NCBI RefSeq assembly: GCF_014333585.1
Contig: NZ_JACSCW010000007.1
Coordinates: 112,295 to 176,294, forward strand
DNA from: Hymenobacter sp. BT188
Lineage (GTDB): Bacteria > Bacteroidota > Bacteroidia > Cytophagales > Hymenobacteraceae
Direction of reading: 5' to 3'
DNA: 64,000 bases
Shown: piece after piece, positions 47,098-56,415 of the stretch
Position numbering within the stretch: the stretch's first letter is position 1
Layout of the letters: each line of letters starts with the position of its first letter
Translations under genes and position numbers: made by a program
Notes under the pieces: model-generated
What the model was told of the DNA's origin: nothing
The model's database searches: none
What the model saw: only the letters and a program-made list of their open reading frames with translations

Positions 47098-48519
47098 ATG
47101 AAAAAGAAGATTATCCTCCTAGGCATCTGTTCCCTTGGCCTGTTCTCCTCCTGCGAGAAGTTTCTGGAAGAGAAGCCCTACGACTTTTTGACCAGCAGCA
47201 ACTTTTACCAAAACGAGGGCGATGCCACGGCCGCCCTGAACGGCGTGTTTAGCACCATGCAAGCCCAAACCCACTACGGCCGCACCGTGTGGTTGGTGAC
47301 GGAGCTGCCAGGCGAATACTTGGAGGTGGTGGGCGCCGCGACCGGCGACCGGGCCGAGCTGAGCCGCTACACCTACACCGCCAACAACGGCGAAATTGCC
47401 TTCTGGTGGATCAACACCTACCGCATGATCAGCCGGGCCAATGATGTGATCCAAAAAACGCCCCCCATCAACATGGATGAGGCGCGCAAAAACAACATCG
47501 TCGGCAACGCGCGCTTTTTGCGGGCTATAGGGTATTTTGAGCTGGTGCGCAGCTTCGGCGACGTGCCCCTGATTCTAACGCCCGTGGCGGGCCCGAATGA
47601 TGATTTGCGGCCTTCCCGCACGCCCCAGGAGCAGATATATCAGCAAATCATTGACGATCTGACCTTTGCCGAGGCTAACTGCCTGCCCGAAAATCAAATT
47701 CCGGCCGCCAGCAAAGGACGCATCTCCACGGGAGCCGCCTCCGCGATGCTGGCCAAGGTGTATTTGACCCGCGCCGGCACGGCGTTTGCCCAAGGCACGG
47801 ACAACCAAAATGCCCTGGCCGCCTGCAACCGCGTGATTTCCTCTAACACGTACAGCCTCGCGCCGGTGTACGGCGACGTGTTCCTGCCCGATCGGGAAAA
47901 TGGGCCGGAGCATATTCTCTCCGTGCAGTTCGATTTGCCCCCCAACGTGGGCAATATCATCGTGCGGCAACACCTGCCGGCCTTGCTGGGTGGGTTTGCC
48001 TCGTTCACGGTTACCAATGCCTTTGTCAACTCCTACGCGGCCACCGACGTGCGCAAGGAGTGGAACGTGAGCAACCGTGCCGGCACTACCGTGCTGCCCC
48101 AGTACTACTTCAACAAATTCCGCGATGACCGCCGCATCGGCAACGACTCGCGCGTGAACTGGCTGATTACCCGCTTCGCCGACGTGCTGCTCCTGCAATC
48201 GGAAGCGCTGAACAACCTGAATGCTGGCGACGCGACCAAGTACCAGGGCATCAACCGCGTGCGCGTACGGGCGGGCCTGGCGCCGCTGCCGCTCACGGCC
48301 ACTACCAAAGATGCATTCGTGGACTTATTGGTGCGGGAGCGCGCCTGGGAGCTGTGCAACGAAGGCCACCGCCGCTACGACCTGATTCGGCTCAACCGCC
48401 TGAAGCCGGTGCAGCAAGCCACGTTCAACCGCACCATTAGCGATAACTACCTGCTATTCCCGATTCCGCAGAGCGAAGTGCTGCTGAATCCCAACCTCAC
48501 GCAAAACCCCGGCTTCTAG
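47098..48519 (+). CDS. SusD-like glycan-binding lipoprotein
   Basis: A 473-residue surface lipoprotein; the lipobox is LFSSC with cysteine 19. Characteristic SusD segments are EKFLEEKPYDFLTSSNFYQN, GNARFLRAIGYFELVRSFGD, SMLAKVYLTRAG-type TPR helices (here SAMLAKVYLTRAG) and RERAWELCNEGHRRYDLIRL near the C-terminus. It forms the lid of the SusC channel and binds the glycan. It is cotranscribed with susC. The 250 bases that follow show no gene. Confidence 0.96.
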   Translation: MKKKIILLGICSLGLFSSCEKFLEEKPYDFLTSSNFYQNEGDATAALNGVFSTMQAQTHYGRTVWLVTELPGEYLEVVGAATGDRAELSRYTYTANNGEIAFWWINTYRMISRANDVIQKTPPINMDEARKNNIVGNARFLRAIGYFELVRSFGDVPLILTPVAGPNDDLRPSRTPQEQIYQQIIDDLTFAEANCLPENQIPAASKGRISTGAASAMLAKVYLTRAGTAFAQGTDNQNALAACNRVISSNTYSLAPVYGDVFLPDRENGPEHILSVQFDLPPNVGNIIVRQHLPALLGGFASFTVTNAFVNSYAATDVRKEWNVSNRAGTTVLPQYYFNKFRDDRRIGNDSRVNWLITRFADVLLLQSEALNNLNAGDATKYQGINRVRVRAGLAPLPLTATTKDAFVDLLVRERAWELCNEGHRRYDLIRLNRLKPVQQATFNRTISDNYLLFPIPQSEVLLNPNLTQNPGF

Positions 48520-48769
48520 CCTTCGAAAACGGCGGTGGGGGGCTTTTTTGAGCGTGACAAATGCGTTGTGAGCGGGCGGTTGCATCTGCAAATGCTGCCG
48601 GAAATCATGCTTACGCGCAGACGATCAGAAATTGCCCCAGCCGCTGGTTTTCCGGTTGAAGTGAAGGCAATTTTTGGGCGCCCTTACAGCCATCATTCGC
48701 TTGCTGCCACGTCATCAAAATCAGCCGCATTCGCGTCGCCTTTTACGGACTCATTCTTAACATGAAGTA

Positions 48770-49963
48770 ATGGGAGTACAGCACAGAGCCGTTCTTTTTC
48801 TCTCCGCCTGGGCGCTATCCAGCCAGGCAGCGTTTGCTCAAAAGGCCACCGCCATTCCGGTGGAAGCAGTGATTGCGCGGGCGGAAAAGCAATACACGGG
48901 CTATTTCAGCCAATACCCCGACAGCACCAAGTTTCCGCGCAGCACCAAAGAAGACGGCACCATCCTGCTGACCTCCTCCCGCAACTGGACCAGCGGATTT
49001 TTTGCCGGCAACCTGTGGTACATGGCCCGGCTTACCAACCAAGAAAGCTGGCGCCGCCGCGCCGCCGCCTGGACCGAGACGCTGGAGGCGGAAAAGAACA
49101 CGACCAGCACCCACGATCTGGGCTTTATTATCAATAACTCCTTCGGGCAAGGCTACGCGTTAACGCAGAACCCGAAGTATAAAGAAGTAGTACTCCAAGC
49201 CTCCACTACCTTGGTGCGACGCTTCAGCCCGACGGTGGGCGCCATTCGCTCCTGGGATTTCGCGCCCTTCACGTACCCGGTTATCGTCGATAACTTGATG
49301 AACCTGGAACTGCTGCTGTCGGCGGCCAAGCTCAGCGGCGACCCGGCGTTGGCGCGCATCGCCAAAACCCACGCTACTACCGATCTGAAATACCGGTTTC
49401 GCAAAGACTACAGCACCTTTCACGTCCTCGACTTTGACCCCGCCACCGGCCAGCTGCGCCAGCAGATGACCCACCAGGGCTTGGCCGACAACTCCTGCTG
49501 GGCGCGGGGCCAGGCCTGGGCGATTTACGGCTACACCATGCTCTACCGCTTCACCCGCGACAAGCAGTACCTCGCCGCCGCCCAACACGCCGCCGACTAT
49601 TTCATCCAGCACACCAACAAGATTCCCGACCACATTCCTTACTGGGACTTCAACGACCCGGCCATCCCCCACTCGCCCCGCGACGCGTCGGCCGCCGCCG
49701 TGGCGGCGTCGGGGTTGCTGGAGCTAAGCAAATACTCGAAGAGCCCAAAGAAGTATCAAGAAGCGGCCACGGCGATGCTCAGCAGCCTGTGCACACCGCA
49801 GTATCTGGCCGCGGCGGGCACCAATAACTTTTTCCTGCTGAAGCATTCCACCGGCAACAAGCCCTCCAACTCGGAAATTGACGTGCCGCTGGTGTATGCC
49901 GATTATTACTTCCTAGAAGCCTTGTGGCGCTATAAAAACTACGCGACGCTGGCGCTCCAATAA
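48770..49963 (+). CDS. GH88 unsaturated glucuronyl hydrolase
   Basis: A 397-residue exported enzyme (signal ALSSQAAFAQ) of the GH88 (alpha/alpha)6-barrel family, which removes 4,5-unsaturated uronic acids left by polysaccharide lyases. The two functional aspartates are visible as D116 in STHDLGF and D174 in PVIVDNLMNLE. The substrate-pocket region NSCWARGQAWAIYGYTMLYR and the late WDFNDPAIPHSPRDASAAAV are also typical. No polysaccharide lyase is in the window, so one is expected nearby or the enzyme acts on imported products. It follows susD by 250 bases. Confidence 0.93.
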   Translation: MGVQHRAVLFLSAWALSSQAAFAQKATAIPVEAVIARAEKQYTGYFSQYPDSTKFPRSTKEDGTILLTSSRNWTSGFFAGNLWYMARLTNQESWRRRAAAWTETLEAEKNTTSTHDLGFIINNSFGQGYALTQNPKYKEVVLQASTTLVRRFSPTVGAIRSWDFAPFTYPVIVDNLMNLELLLSAAKLSGDPALARIAKTHATTDLKYRFRKDYSTFHVLDFDPATGQLRQQMTHQGLADNSCWARGQAWAIYGYTMLYRFTRDKQYLAAAQHAADYFIQHTNKIPDHIPYWDFNDPAIPHSPRDASAAAVAASGLLELSKYSKSPKKYQEAATAMLSSLCTPQYLAAAGTNNFFLLKHSTGNKPSNSEIDVPLVYADYYFLEALWRYKNYATLALQ

Positions 49964-49984
49964 ACTCTGACCGTTAGGCCGAGC

Positions 49985-50037
49985 CTGTGGCACATCAAGC
50001 CCGGGACGAAGCATCTCGCGTGCTGAGATTGCCACAG
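49985..50037. repeat. Hairpin-forming spacer element
   Basis: CTGTGGCA (49985-49992) and TGCCACAG (50030-50037) are exact inverted repeats around a sequence containing gaagcatctcgcgtgct. I recall this phrase as part of repeats scattered between Hymenobacter genes; that memory is unverified. It could act as a terminator after the GH88 gene. Confidence 0.45.
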
Positions 50038-50142
50038 TGAATTCTAAAAGGATTCTCTCTAATCGTCTGTCATCCTGACGCAGAGAAAAAGAAGTTTTGG
50101 GAGGTTCTGATAGCCAAACGAATACGCATTAACCATTAGCCT

Positions 50143-52605
50143 GTGAAAGTTGTCAAGCTCGCTGTATTCCTTCTGATTTTCCTGCTGGGGGGCAAATCTG
50201 CTGCTGCCCAGCAAAGCACCCGGCTGACTGACAACTGGGAGTTCGTAAAACAAGATTTGGGGGGCGTGTGGGAGGCCGTGCGGCTCGTGGGCGCCGGCAA
50301 TCCGGAGAGCGTGCCGCTGTGGGAAAAAGTAACGCTGCCGCACTGTTTCAACGCCCGCGACGCGGTCAATCCGGACGTGAACTACTACCAGGGGCCCGGC
50401 TGGTACCGCACGCAGTTGGAGGTACAAAATCCGTATGCCAACGGCCGCACCCTGCTCCACTTTGAAGGCGCCGGCCAGAAAACCGAAGTCTACATCCACA
50501 CCACCAGAGTCGGCAACCACGTGGGCGGCTACGACGAGTGGACGGTCGATATCACCCAGGCCGTCGCCGACTTCCAGAAAACGGAAGCGTTCCACAAGCA
50601 ATTCAAAGGCAAAGTTCCCCTCTCCATTCGCTGCGACAACTCGCGCGACCTGGAGATGATGCCTTCCGATTTATCGGACTTCAACCTCTATGGGGGGCTT
50701 TATCGCTACCTGAATCTGGTGCACGTACCCGTTATTTCGCTGGCGCGGGTGATGGCCAAGGTGGAAGTTGACGCGGCCGGCAAGCAAGGCAGATTGAACA
50801 TCAAAGTCGCGTTTCAAGAGCCGGCACAAGGGGGCGAAACCCAGGTACAAGTGCGTGTGCTGGACCCGAAAGGCAAGCAGGTGGGTAAGCATCAGGCGAG
50901 CTATCCAGTGAAAGCGGGCGAGCAAGAGTTGCACACCTTTCCGCTGAAAAACCCGCTGCTCTGGTCGCCGGACAAGCCGCAGCTGTACACGGTGCAGGTA
51001 ACCGTAAAATCCGGTGCCGACACCTTCGTGCAAACCGAGAAAGTTGGGTTTCGGCACATTGAGTTTGTGGAAAAAGGGCCGTTTAAGCTCAATGGCCAGC
51101 GCCTGCTGCTGCGCGGCACCCACCGCCACGAAGACCACGCGGGCGTAGCCGCCGCCATGACCGAGCCCCTGATTCGGCAGGAAATGCGGATGATGAAGGA
51201 AATGGGCGTCAACTTTATTCGCCTGGGGCATTATCAGCAGTCGCGCCTTGTGTTGCAGCAGTGCGACAGTCTGGGTATCGTGGTGTGGGAGGAGATTCCG
51301 TGGTGTCGGGGTGGCCTGGGGGGCAGAATTTACCAGGAGCAGGGCCGCCGCATGCTCACCAACATGATTCAGCAGCACTACAACCACCCGTCCGTCATCA
51401 TCTGGGGATTGGGCAACGAAAACGACTGGGCCGGCGACTTTCCCGAGTTCGACAAGGAAAGGATTCGGACCTACATGAAGGAGCTGAACGCGCTTTCCCA
51501 CCAGCTCGACCCGGCCCGCTACACGGCCATCCGTCGCTGCGACTTCTGCAAAGACATCGTGGACGTGTATTCGCCCTCCATCTGGGCCGGCTGGTATCGC
51601 GGCGTCTACACTGACTACAAGGAGGTTAGCCAGAAAGAATTTGAAGGCGTGAAGCGCTTTCTGCACGTGGAATGGGGCGGCGACAGCCACGCCGGCCGCC
51701 ACGCCGAAACCCCCGACAATGCCCTAGCCAAAATCAGCAGCGCCCAGCGGGCCGATGAGCGCGCCGGCGACGCGTCTCTGTTCGGCGGCAGCGCCCGCGT
51801 CTCGAAAGACGGCGACTGGAGCGAATCCTACCTCTGCAACCTCGTGGACTGGCACCTGAAGGAGCAGGAAACCATGCCCTGGCTCAGCGGCACCGCCTAC
51901 TGGCCCTTCAAGGATTTCTCCACGCCCGTCCGCCCCGACAACCCCGTGCCCTACATGAACCAGAAAGGCGTAGTAGAGCGCGACTTCACCAAAAAAGAGG
52001 CCTACTACGTGTTCCAGTCGTACTGGACCACCCAGCCGATGGTCCACATTTACGGCCACAGCTGGCCCGTGCGCTGGGGCGACGAAGGCGAGCAGAAAAT
52101 GGTGAAAGTGTACTCCAACTGTGCGCAGGCTGAACTGTTCGTAAACGGCAAAAGCTACGGCACGAAGAACCGCAACAGCCAGGATTTCCCCGCCGCCGGC
52201 CTGCACTGGACGGTGCCGTTTGTAACGGGCCAGAACCAGGTGCGCGTCGTGGCGCGCCAGGGCCAGCAAACCGTGCAGCACGAAATCAGCTTCCGCTACC
52301 AAACCCGGAAATGGGGCAAGCCCACCCGCCTGACTTTGGAAAAAGTAAGCGACGCCAAGGGCCTAACCACCATCGAAGCCAAGCTATTCGACGCCCAGGG
52401 CGTGCAGTGTCTGGATGCCGCCAACTGGGTGCATTTCTCTCTGGCCGGCGCGGGCAAGCTCCACGATGACTTAGGCACCAGCAGCGGTTCCAGCAAAGTG
52501 CAGGCCTACAATGGGCGGGCCATCATTCGCCTGGAGGCCCAGGCCGGCCAGACCGCCGTAGCCGCTCAGTCGCCGGGCCTGGCAACCGTGCTGCTGACGC
52601 TATGA
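50143..52605 (+). CDS. GH2 glycosidase, beta-galactosidase type
   Basis: An 820-residue exported GH2 enzyme. The start is GTG at 50143: an in-frame TAG lies just upstream at 50137-50139, so no ATG can be used. A sugar-binding domain (WEKVTLPHCFNARD, GGYDEWTVDITQA), an immunoglobulin-like domain and the TIM barrel are present, with acid/base glutamate 426 in WGLGNENDW and nucleophile glutamate 510 in LHVEWGGD. C-terminal beta-sandwich domains follow. The family covers beta-galactosidase, beta-glucuronidase and others; the specificity is not determined. It lies downstream of GH88 and upstream of the second LacI gene. Confidence 0.92.
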   Translation: MKVVKLAVFLLIFLLGGKSAAAQQSTRLTDNWEFVKQDLGGVWEAVRLVGAGNPESVPLWEKVTLPHCFNARDAVNPDVNYYQGPGWYRTQLEVQNPYANGRTLLHFEGAGQKTEVYIHTTRVGNHVGGYDEWTVDITQAVADFQKTEAFHKQFKGKVPLSIRCDNSRDLEMMPSDLSDFNLYGGLYRYLNLVHVPVISLARVMAKVEVDAAGKQGRLNIKVAFQEPAQGGETQVQVRVLDPKGKQVGKHQASYPVKAGEQELHTFPLKNPLLWSPDKPQLYTVQVTVKSGADTFVQTEKVGFRHIEFVEKGPFKLNGQRLLLRGTHRHEDHAGVAAAMTEPLIRQEMRMMKEMGVNFIRLGHYQQSRLVLQQCDSLGIVVWEEIPWCRGGLGGRIYQEQGRRMLTNMIQQHYNHPSVIIWGLGNENDWAGDFPEFDKERIRTYMKELNALSHQLDPARYTAIRRCDFCKDIVDVYSPSIWAGWYRGVYTDYKEVSQKEFEGVKRFLHVEWGGDSHAGRHAETPDNALAKISSAQRADERAGDASLFGGSARVSKDGDWSESYLCNLVDWHLKEQETMPWLSGTAYWPFKDFSTPVRPDNPVPYMNQKGVVERDFTKKEAYYVFQSYWTTQPMVHIYGHSWPVRWGDEGEQKMVKVYSNCAQAELFVNGKSYGTKNRNSQDFPAAGLHWTVPFVTGQNQVRVVARQGQQTVQHEISFRYQTRKWGKPTRLTLEKVSDAKGLTTIEAKLFDAQGVQCLDAANWVHFSLAGAGKLHDDLGTSSGSSKVQAYNGRAIIRLEAQAGQTAVAAQSPGLATVLLTL

Positions 52606-52656
52606 GCAAGCCGTTGAGGTTGGCTGGGGGGCAATTCGGGCGGCAACCAAGCCGGC

Positions 52657-52907
52657 GTGTTTGAGACCTATCCCAACCCGTTTGACGGCCGCTACGCAGG
52701 TGCCGGGGTACCATGCACTCGGGCAGCTGGTCACCACGTACAGTCCTACGGATGAAAAACACCGCGTTCTCGCACTTGCCCCCCACACCGGTATTGGGCG
52801 CCGGAGCCGGCGGAAGCCCCCGCCATCAGCCGGCTCCGGCGGACGGATATATCCTGACCATAACAACTGCCCAGGGCCAGGTAAATCGGAAGCTGAGCCA
52901 GGAATAA
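52657..52907 (+). pseudogene. Type IX secretion sorting-domain remnant
   Basis: The plus strand reads VFETYPNPFDG at about 52657 and, in a later frame, ADGYILTITTAQGQVNRKLS to a stop at 52907. YPNPF and the final Y-x-L-x-V-x-T-x-x-G-x-x-x-x-K-x pattern are the two ends of a type A T9SS C-terminal sorting domain. The middle is shifted and shortened. The rest of the secreted protein is gone, so this is a relic between GH2 and lacI. Confidence 0.7.
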
Positions 52908-52982
52908 CGCTCGTTCGCGCTTTCCCCTGGTGCGGACATCCGCATTTCTGGGGCTAAAACTTCCGCAAAAAAGCCCCCCATC

Positions 52983-53995
52983 CTAACAAGCCGTTGATTT
53001 GCGCTGAAAAAGCTCCGACTTCAGCCTCAAGCTCTGGCTAGGCAGAATAGCTTTTTTCTTTTCAATGGCCCGCAGCAGGATCTTGGCGGCTTCCTTGCCA
53101 ATCTCGTAGGCCGGCTGCGTAATCGTGGTGAGGGCCGGGTCGAGCAGGGAGGCGACGCCCAGGTTGGAAAAGCCGATGATCTTGACTTCCCCCAGAATCG
53201 AGCGGCCCATGTTTTTGCAGGCCTGGTAGCTGCTGATGGCCAACCGCTCGGCGGCGGCGAAAATGCCATCTACCTCGGGACGGCGGCGCAGCAGCTCCAT
53301 GATGAGCTGGGTGTTCTGCTCATCGTCGGCCTCGCCATCCAGCACCAAGGTGTCATCAAATGCCAGGGAGTGGGCGGCAAGTGCCGCCTGATAGCCCTGC
53401 AGCCGCATGCGGCCGATGGACAAATTACCCGACACCGACATGTGGGCAATGTGGCCGCAACCGGCTTCAATGAGGTGTTCGGTCGCTAAATGGCCACTTT
53501 TATAATCGTTGGTGGTGACCTTCGCCGTAGCCACGGCATCGCATACCCGGTCGAAGAACACCAGGGCGGGCTTGCGCGCGTAGAGCTGCTGCAAATGCGC
53601 GAACTCCTGGGTTTCGCTGGCTACCGACATCAGAATACCATCTACCCGCCCCCCCGTCAGGTACTGCGTAATGGCCACTTCCCGCTCGTAGTCTTCGTGC
53701 GTGAGATGGATGAGCACGTGGTAGCCACTATGGCGGGCCATTTCCTCTATGCCATTAATAGCCAGCGAGAAAAAATGGTTGGCGACCTCCGGAATCACTA
53801 CGCCAATGGTTTTGCTGACGTTACGGCGCAGACTACTGGCGTAGGCGTTGGGCCGGTAGGTGAGCTCAACCGCCAGCGCCTTGACCCGCTCTTTGGTTTG
53901 GGTGATACCTCGTAGCTATCCTGGAGCGCGCGCGAAACTGTAGCAATAGATAAGTTTAGCTCCTGGGCCAGCCGTTTCAAGTTTACTTGACTCAT
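52983..53995 (-). pseudogene. Second LacI-family regulator with one-base deletion
   Basis: The ATG at 53995 opens the helix-turn-helix NLKRLAQELNLSIATVSRAL, but near 53910 the frame breaks after SYEVSPK. Restoring one A in the run AAA(A)CC joins it to the frame that runs through the hinge, SKTIGVVIPEVANHFFSLAI and the whole core to KSELFQRKSTAC at 52983. The regulator core is closely related to the one at 42683-43699 (shared YHVLxYLTHDNYEREVAIT-like phrases). The deletion falls directly behind the DNA-binding helices, so without repair no functional repressor is made. A matching operator lies about 205 bases upstream of its start. Confidence 0.88.
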
Positions 53996-54199
53996 GAAGA
54001 TAAGTAAGTAAGTAAGGCTGAAAGCAGGAAGGGTAGGGGATGAAGGCAAGGATATAAGCTGAGTTAAGCTAACGCATTTTAAGTAAGGCCGAAGCCTAAT
54101 CCAATGCCCTGCCGAAGCGCCCCTTGCACTAGTACTCTTAGAATTTCCTATCGAGCTGCCCTCGTACTACTTACCTGCTATCAAGCGCTGGTCGGGTGA

Positions 54200-54229
54200 T
54201 GAATCAATGTAAACGTTTACGTAGATAAA
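54200..54229. promoter_or_regulatory. LacI-type operator, second copy
   Basis: The palindrome GTAAACGTTTAC (54209-54220) is embedded in a block that matches the 43896-43925 copy at 28 of 30 positions. It lies between lacI-2 (start 53995) and the GH2 gene (start 54544) and could control both directions. Confidence 0.85.
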
Positions 54230-54440
54230 CACGGGTTCGCTCTGTGATTTGAAGGGCAAACCTGCTGTACTTGGTAAGGCGAAGCATGCAAAGTACAAGT
54301 TAAATTAATAACAGCGCCACCAACCCCATCGTCCAGATTCAGCCTTCTGAGCTGCTGTTCCCGCTGCCGATTTAGGAAATCCAGACCAATCCTATCATGA
54401 CCCAGAACACGGGTTATAACTAACCAGCCAATAACAGTCA

Positions 54441-54492
54441 GCCAGGCGGTCAGCTCCCCTCCTCCGCGGAGGAGGGGAGCTGACCGCCTGGC
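54441..54492. repeat. Perfect 52-bp palindrome
   Basis: Bases 54441-54466 are the exact reverse complement of 54467-54492 with no loop (centre ccg|cgg). It lies 51 bases before the GH2 start, downstream of the operator, so transcripts initiated at the operator would carry it in their 5' leader. No T-run follows. Confidence 0.97.
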
Positions 54493-54543
54493 GTTCCTGG
54501 CAAGTACTTTCTTTCCCGCTTCCCCAGCCTTTCTTCTCTTCCC

Positions 54544-56412
54544 ATGATGTCACGAAACCTGATGAAGACGCTGCTGGCTGCTATTCTTCTGCTGCTTAGC
54601 GCATTCAACAGCCAGCTAGCACAAGCGCAGTCGGCGTTGCTCCAAAATGCCCCCCAGCGCCGGGTACTGAGCCTGAACGGATCTTGGAACTACATTATTG
54701 ATCCGTACGAAAACGGTTTTTATGACTACCGCCGCGAGGCTTTCGATCAGTCGAAGTCGGGCAAGGGTGGCTATTATGACAACCAAAAACCCAGCAGCAC
54801 CCAGGAAGAGGAGCTGATTGAGTACGACTTCGATAAGTCGCAGGCCATGCAGATTCCCGGCGACTGGAACTCCCAGCGGCCGGAGCTGCTCTACTACGAA
54901 GGCACCATCTGGTTTAAGAAAAGCTTTGACCTGACGCCCAAAGCCGGTAAGCGCTACTTCCTGTATTTCGGCGCCATCAACTACGAGTCGCACATTTACC
55001 TGAATGGCAAGAAGCTGGGCATGCACAAGGGCGGCTTCACCCCCATTCAGTACGACATCACCAGCCAGCTTAGCCCCTCGGGGGGCAATTTTGTGGTAGT
55101 GAAGGCCGACAACACCCGCCGCCCCGAGGATGTACCGACCATCAACACGGACTGGTGGAACTACGGCGGCATCACCCGCGACGTGTTCATCGCCGAAACC
55201 CCGGACACCTACATCGTCGACTACAAAGTGCAGCTGGCCAAGGACGACGCCAAGATGCTCAGCGGCTATGTGCAGCTCAGCGGCGAAGGCAAGGCCGGCC
55301 AAAAGGTAAGCCTCAATATTGCGGAAGCGGGCATCAAGCAGACCATGAAAACCGACGCCGAAGGGCGCGCCACGTTCAGCGTACCAGCCCGCAAGCTCAC
55401 GCTCTGGTCGCCCCAAACGCCCAAGCTTTATACCGTAGCCTTAAGCGCGAGTGGCGACGCCATTCAGGATAAGATTGGCTTTCGCACCATTCAGACGCGG
55501 GGCCAGGATATTCTGCTGAATGGCAAGCCCATCTTTATGCGCGGCATTTCCATGCACGATGAAAACCCGCTGATTCCGGGCCGGGCCCGCGGCGAAGGCG
55601 ACTTGCGCATGATGCTGACCTGGGCCAAGGAGCTGGGCTGCAACTTCGTGCGCCTGGCCCACTACCCGCACAACGAAACCATGCTCAAGCTGGCCGACGA
55701 CATGGGCCTGCTGGTGTGGGCCGAAGTGCCCGTGTACTGGACCATTGCCTGGGAAAACCCCGCGACTTACCAGAACGCCGAAACCCAGCTCTCGGATTTG
55801 ATCAGCGTGGGTAAAAACCGCGCGAGCATTGTGATCTGGTCGGTGGGCAACGAAACGCCCCTGGGTGAGCCGCGCCTGAAGTTCATGAGCAATCTGGCGA
55901 AGAAAGCGCGCAGCCTGGATGATACGCGCATGATTTCGGCCGCCCTGGAGCTGCACCGCACCCCCGACAACGTGATTCACGTGGACGACCCGCTGGGCGA
56001 ATTCCTCGACCTGACCAGCATCAACGAGTACGCCGGCTGGTACTGGGGCGGCAAGCCCAGCGAAATTACCAAGTACAGCTTCGACATCAAGTACAAGAAG
56101 CCGGTGATCATCAGCGAATTTGGCGGCGATGCCCTGGCCGGCTACCACGGCGACGCCAACACCCGTTGGAGTGAGGAATACCAGGAGGCACTCTACGTGA
56201 ACCAGATTAAGATGCTGGGGGGCATTTCCGGCCTGCGCGGCTTGACGCCCTGGATTCTGGCCGACTTCCGCGCCACCCGCCGCCAGCACCCCGTCTACCA
56301 GAACGGCTTCAACCGCAAAGGCCTGATTTCGAGCACCGGCGTGAAGAAAAAAGCCTTCTACGTGCTCCAGGAATACTACCGGCAGCTGGCCCAGAAATAC
56401 GACGGCAAATAG
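54544..56412 (+). CDS. GH2 glycosidase, beta-glucuronidase-like
   Basis: A 622-residue exported enzyme (signal LLLLSAFNSQLAQAQ), close to the length of GH2 beta-glucuronidases. Sugar-binding domain (QIPGDWNSQRPELLYYEGTI, GMHKGGFTPIQYDIT), immunoglobulin-like domain, then the TIM barrel with acid/base glutamate 437 in SVGNETPLG and nucleophile glutamate 525 in VIISEFGGD. There are no extra C-terminal domains. With GH88 and the uronate genes at the end of the locus, beta-glucuronidase is the preferred function, but this is inference. It begins a tight operon: the next gene starts three bases after its stop. Confidence 0.9.
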   Translation: MMSRNLMKTLLAAILLLLSAFNSQLAQAQSALLQNAPQRRVLSLNGSWNYIIDPYENGFYDYRREAFDQSKSGKGGYYDNQKPSSTQEEELIEYDFDKSQAMQIPGDWNSQRPELLYYEGTIWFKKSFDLTPKAGKRYFLYFGAINYESHIYLNGKKLGMHKGGFTPIQYDITSQLSPSGGNFVVVKADNTRRPEDVPTINTDWWNYGGITRDVFIAETPDTYIVDYKVQLAKDDAKMLSGYVQLSGEGKAGQKVSLNIAEAGIKQTMKTDAEGRATFSVPARKLTLWSPQTPKLYTVALSASGDAIQDKIGFRTIQTRGQDILLNGKPIFMRGISMHDENPLIPGRARGEGDLRMMLTWAKELGCNFVRLAHYPHNETMLKLADDMGLLVWAEVPVYWTIAWENPATYQNAETQLSDLISVGKNRASIVIWSVGNETPLGEPRLKFMSNLAKKARSLDDTRMISAALELHRTPDNVIHVDDPLGEFLDLTSINEYAGWYWGGKPSEITKYSFDIKYKKPVIISEFGGDALAGYHGDANTRWSEEYQEALYVNQIKMLGGISGLRGLTPWILADFRATRRQHPVYQNGFNRKGLISSTGVKKKAFYVLQEYYRQLAQKYDGK

Positions 56413-56415
56413 CGC

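Noticed and set aside
42683..53995. Programmed frameshifting in the two lacI genes
   Set aside because: The shift sites are different, lie in short ordinary runs and lack a slippery heptamer or a downstream structure that I can see.
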